DNA from: Clostridia bacterium
GTDB lineage: Bacteria; Bacillota; Clostridia; Oscillospirales; Acutalibacteraceae
NCBI GenBank assembly: GCA_900764115.1
Contig: CAAFMR010000289.1
Coordinates: 1-7,340, forward strand
Direction of reading: 5' to 3'
DNA: 7,340 nucleotides
The position numbers were made by a program, and so were the translations under genes. Shown here piece by piece: positions 6,074 through 7,340 of the stretch (positions within the stretch are counted from its first letter, which is position 1; every line of letters begins with the position of its first letter). Under the pieces are notes generated by a model that was not told where the DNA came from, ran no database searches, and was given only the letters and a program-made list of their open reading frames with translations.

Positions 6074-7108
6074 TCAGCCGCCGATGAAAGCCGCCATCCA
6101 ATCCAGCCCCGTTGTGGTGAAAACCAGGTATACGACATACACCAGCAGCATCGCAGCCCCCTGCCAGCGACTGAATTTTTTACGAAGGATGGTGGGAACG
6201 ACCGCAATCAACGTCACCAAAATGGCTACCGGAAAATCCAGAACGATATTCTGCGCGGACACCGGCAGCTTGCCGCCATAGACAAATGAACAAATGGCAA
6301 GAATCAGCGTGGTATCAATGACATTGGCTCCGATGACATTCCCCAATGACATAGCGGACTGCTTTTTCACCAGAGAAGAAATTGCCGTCACCAGCTCCGG
6401 CAGAGAGGTGCCGATGGCGACGATCGTAACGCCGATGATGGCTTCCGAAACGCCCCAGGATGCGGCAATCTGACTGCCGCTGTTGACCAAAAGCTGGGAA
6501 CCGACGACAATACCCGCCGCCCCGGCGACCACCCGCAGCAGGTTCAGCGCCACCGACCTGCCGTCCGTCGCCGGGCGCGCATCCTGACTTTCCGCTCCGG
6601 TATCCTGTCGGGAGGAATGGATGTTCTCGGCAATGTACGCCAAAAATATCAGCAGCAGCACGATGGCACCCGCAAAGGTGAGATGTCCGCCAAGAGAGCA
6701 GGCAAACAGCGCGCATACGGCGGCGAGCAGCAAAATACCTTTGGGCGCAAAGCTCTTTCGGTCAACGGCAATGGGCATAAACAGAATACTGATTGCCAAA
6801 ATCAAAGCCGTATTGCAGATGACCGAGCCAATCCCGTTGCCAATCGCCATACCTACCTTATTTTCCGAAGCAGCAATACAATCGCCGACGCCGGAAGCAA
6901 GGATTTCGTGCCCTTCTACGGCGGCAATCGTCGAAACGATAATTTCCGGCAGAGTAGTGGCAAGGCTGATGACGGTGGCGCCGATGATGAATTTCGGAAT
7001 TTTCATGACCTCCGCCACCCAGACGGCGCCGTCCACAAACCAGTCTCCGCCCTTGACGATGAGCACCACCCCCGCCGCAAACAGCAAATACATCCATACG
7101 ACTTCCAT
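6074..7108 (-). CDS. CaCA family Na+/Ca2+ (cation) antiporter, YrbG-like
   Basis: A 344-residue polytopic inner-membrane exchanger that probably exports Ca2+ in return for Na+ or H+. It has the internal duplication of the family. Repeat alpha-1 reads FIIGATVISLATTLPE (40-55) and later GNGIGSVICNTALIL (90-104). Repeat alpha-2 reads AIIGVTIVAIGTSLPE (223-238) and GNVIGANVIDTTLIL (256-270). Acidic Glu55 and Glu238 occupy the conserved ion-binding positions. About ten hydrophobic segments are visible, with a hydrophilic loop (161-186, SSRQDTGAESQDARP) between the halves. Alpha-1 carries about 17 more residues between its two motifs than alpha-2 (66-86, GHEILASGVGDCIAASENKVG). ATG 7108-7106 has AGGAGG at 7116-7121, spaced 7 nt; an earlier ATG at 7113 is out of frame and too close to the RBS. 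It has its own leader with a hairpin and seems to be transcribed apart from the prfA operon. The transported ion is not provable from sequence. Confidence 0.93.
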   Translation of the reverse strand: MEVVWMYLLFAAGVVLIVKGGDWFVDGAVWVAEVMKIPKFIIGATVISLATTLPEIIVSTIAAVEGHEILASGVGDCIAASENKVGMAIGNGIGSVICNTALILAISILFMPIAVDRKSFAPKGILLLAAVCALFACSLGGHLTFAGAIVLLLIFLAYIAENIHSSRQDTGAESQDARPATDGRSVALNLLRVVAGAAGIVVGSQLLVNSGSQIAASWGVSEAIIGVTIVAIGTSLPELVTAISSLVKKQSAMSLGNVIGANVIDTTLILAICSFVYGGKLPVSAQNIVLDFPVAILVTLIAVVPTILRKKFSRWQGAAMLLVYVVYLVFTTTGLDWMAAFIGG

Positions 7109-7142
7109 ATCATAACCTCCTGTATTGCTTTGTCATAGGCAC

Positions 7143-7173
7143 AAAAAAGGTGTATGGTCACGCAGCCATACAC
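7143..7173 (-). terminator. Intrinsic terminator or leader attenuator ahead of the antiporter gene
   Basis: An 8-bp perfect stem (GTGTATGG as read on the minus strand, arms 7166-7173 and 7150-7157) has an 8-nt loop and is followed on the minus strand by CCTTTTTTGTG (T-run 7143-7148). A second run of eight T lies just before the stem (7174-7181). The hairpin ends about 35 bp before the antiporter start codon. If the promoter at 7204-7233 is real, it lies inside the antiporter leader and would act as an attenuator. Otherwise it ends transcription arriving from beyond the window. Confidence 0.65.
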
Positions 7174-7203
7174 AAAAAAAAGACTGCATGCACAATGACA
7201 AAA

Positions 7204-7233
7204 ATTGTACATGAGTCTCATCAATTAAGGCAA
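7204..7233 (-). promoter_or_regulatory. Candidate sigma-A promoter for the antiporter
   Basis: On the minus strand, -35-like TTGCCT (7228-7233) and -10 TACAAT (7204-7209) are separated by 18 bp. The predicted start is near 7197, giving a leader of about 90 nt that contains the hairpin at 7150-7173. The -35 is weaker than in the prfA operon promoter. Confidence 0.45.
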
Positions 7234-7329
7234 CACCGCACAATTGAGGTTTCCCCAAAACAGAAAACGTCCAACCACAAAAGGTCAGACGCATTCCAAA
7301 ATCTGCTTGCGAGGCAATCCTCAATTAAG
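7221..7329. repeat. Short direct and inverted repeats at the right edge, perhaps a mobile-element remnant
   Basis: TCAATTAAG occurs at 7221-7229 and again at 7321-7329, exactly 100 bp apart. AATTGAGG (7242-7249) is the inverse of CCTCAATT (7319-7326). The minus strand is open from the edge to a TGA at about 7219-7221, but the translation resembles no protein I recognise and lacks a start within the window. With the clustered repeats and lower GC, this is more likely an intergenic repeat or insertion-element end than a gene. Function unknown. Confidence 0.3.
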
Positions 7330-7340
7330 CCGCCAGACAG

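Noticed and set aside
7133..7324. 63-codon minus-strand open frame before the antiporter
   Set aside because: It runs through the candidate promoter, the terminator hairpin and its T-runs (coding Phe/Cys stretches) and has no RBS or family match.
1..7340. CRISPR array, tRNA, rRNA, defence or prophage genes
   Set aside because: No regularly spaced repeats, tRNA-like cloverleaf or T-loop sequences, or phage or defence protein motifs were seen on either strand.

Overview
The window reads as chromosomal housekeeping DNA from a GC-rich gut-type Clostridia (Firmicutes, probably Oscillospiraceae/Ruminococcaceae-like). Supports for this are the DUF951 protein, which is essentially restricted to Firmicutes, strong AGGAGG-type ribosome binding sites, an M18 aminopeptidase of clostridial type, and high GC at third codon positions. 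The genus is not determined. Every recognised gene lies on the minus strand, so transcription runs from high to low coordinates. The long plus-strand open frames are antisense shadows of these genes.

Layout in transcription order: (1) 7340-7109 is an AT-richer leader without a gene. It holds short repeats at the edge, a candidate sigma-A promoter, and a hairpin with a U-tract just before the first gene. (2) 7108-6074 encodes a Ca2+/cation antiporter of the CaCA family. (3) 6073-5957 is a promoter region with a near-consensus sigma-A promoter (TTGCAC-17-TATACT), whose -10 box sits inside a perfect 14-bp palindrome. (4) 5956-958 looks like one operon: a DUF951 zinc-ribbon-like protein, prfA (release factor 1), a single-chain Sua5-CoaE fusion (tRNA t6A synthesis plus the last step of CoA synthesis), a membrane-anchored SLT lytic transglycosylase, and an M18 aminopeptidase. 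Gaps are about 20-70 bp and one gene pair overlaps. (5) 949-911 is a hairpin that may end or attenuate this operon. (6) 897-175 encodes an RluA-type pseudouridine synthase, followed by the first 30 codons of glyA (151-62).

The operon combines translation functions (RF1, t6A37 tRNA modification, rRNA or tRNA pseudouridylation, serine hydroxymethyltransferase) with CoA synthesis, cell-wall turnover and peptide recycling. That is a growth-linked housekeeping set.

The least ordinary points are: the Sua5-CoaE fusion; the abrupt end of glyA at a perfect 10-bp stem-loop followed by TTCAA, which resembles the right end of an IS200/IS605 (TnpB-type) element; the palindrome over the operon promoter; and the leader terminator of the antiporter with a possible competing structure. 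Both window edges carry repeat-like sequence, as would be expected if this were a contig broken at repeats. I see no complete new system, CRISPR array, tRNA or rRNA.
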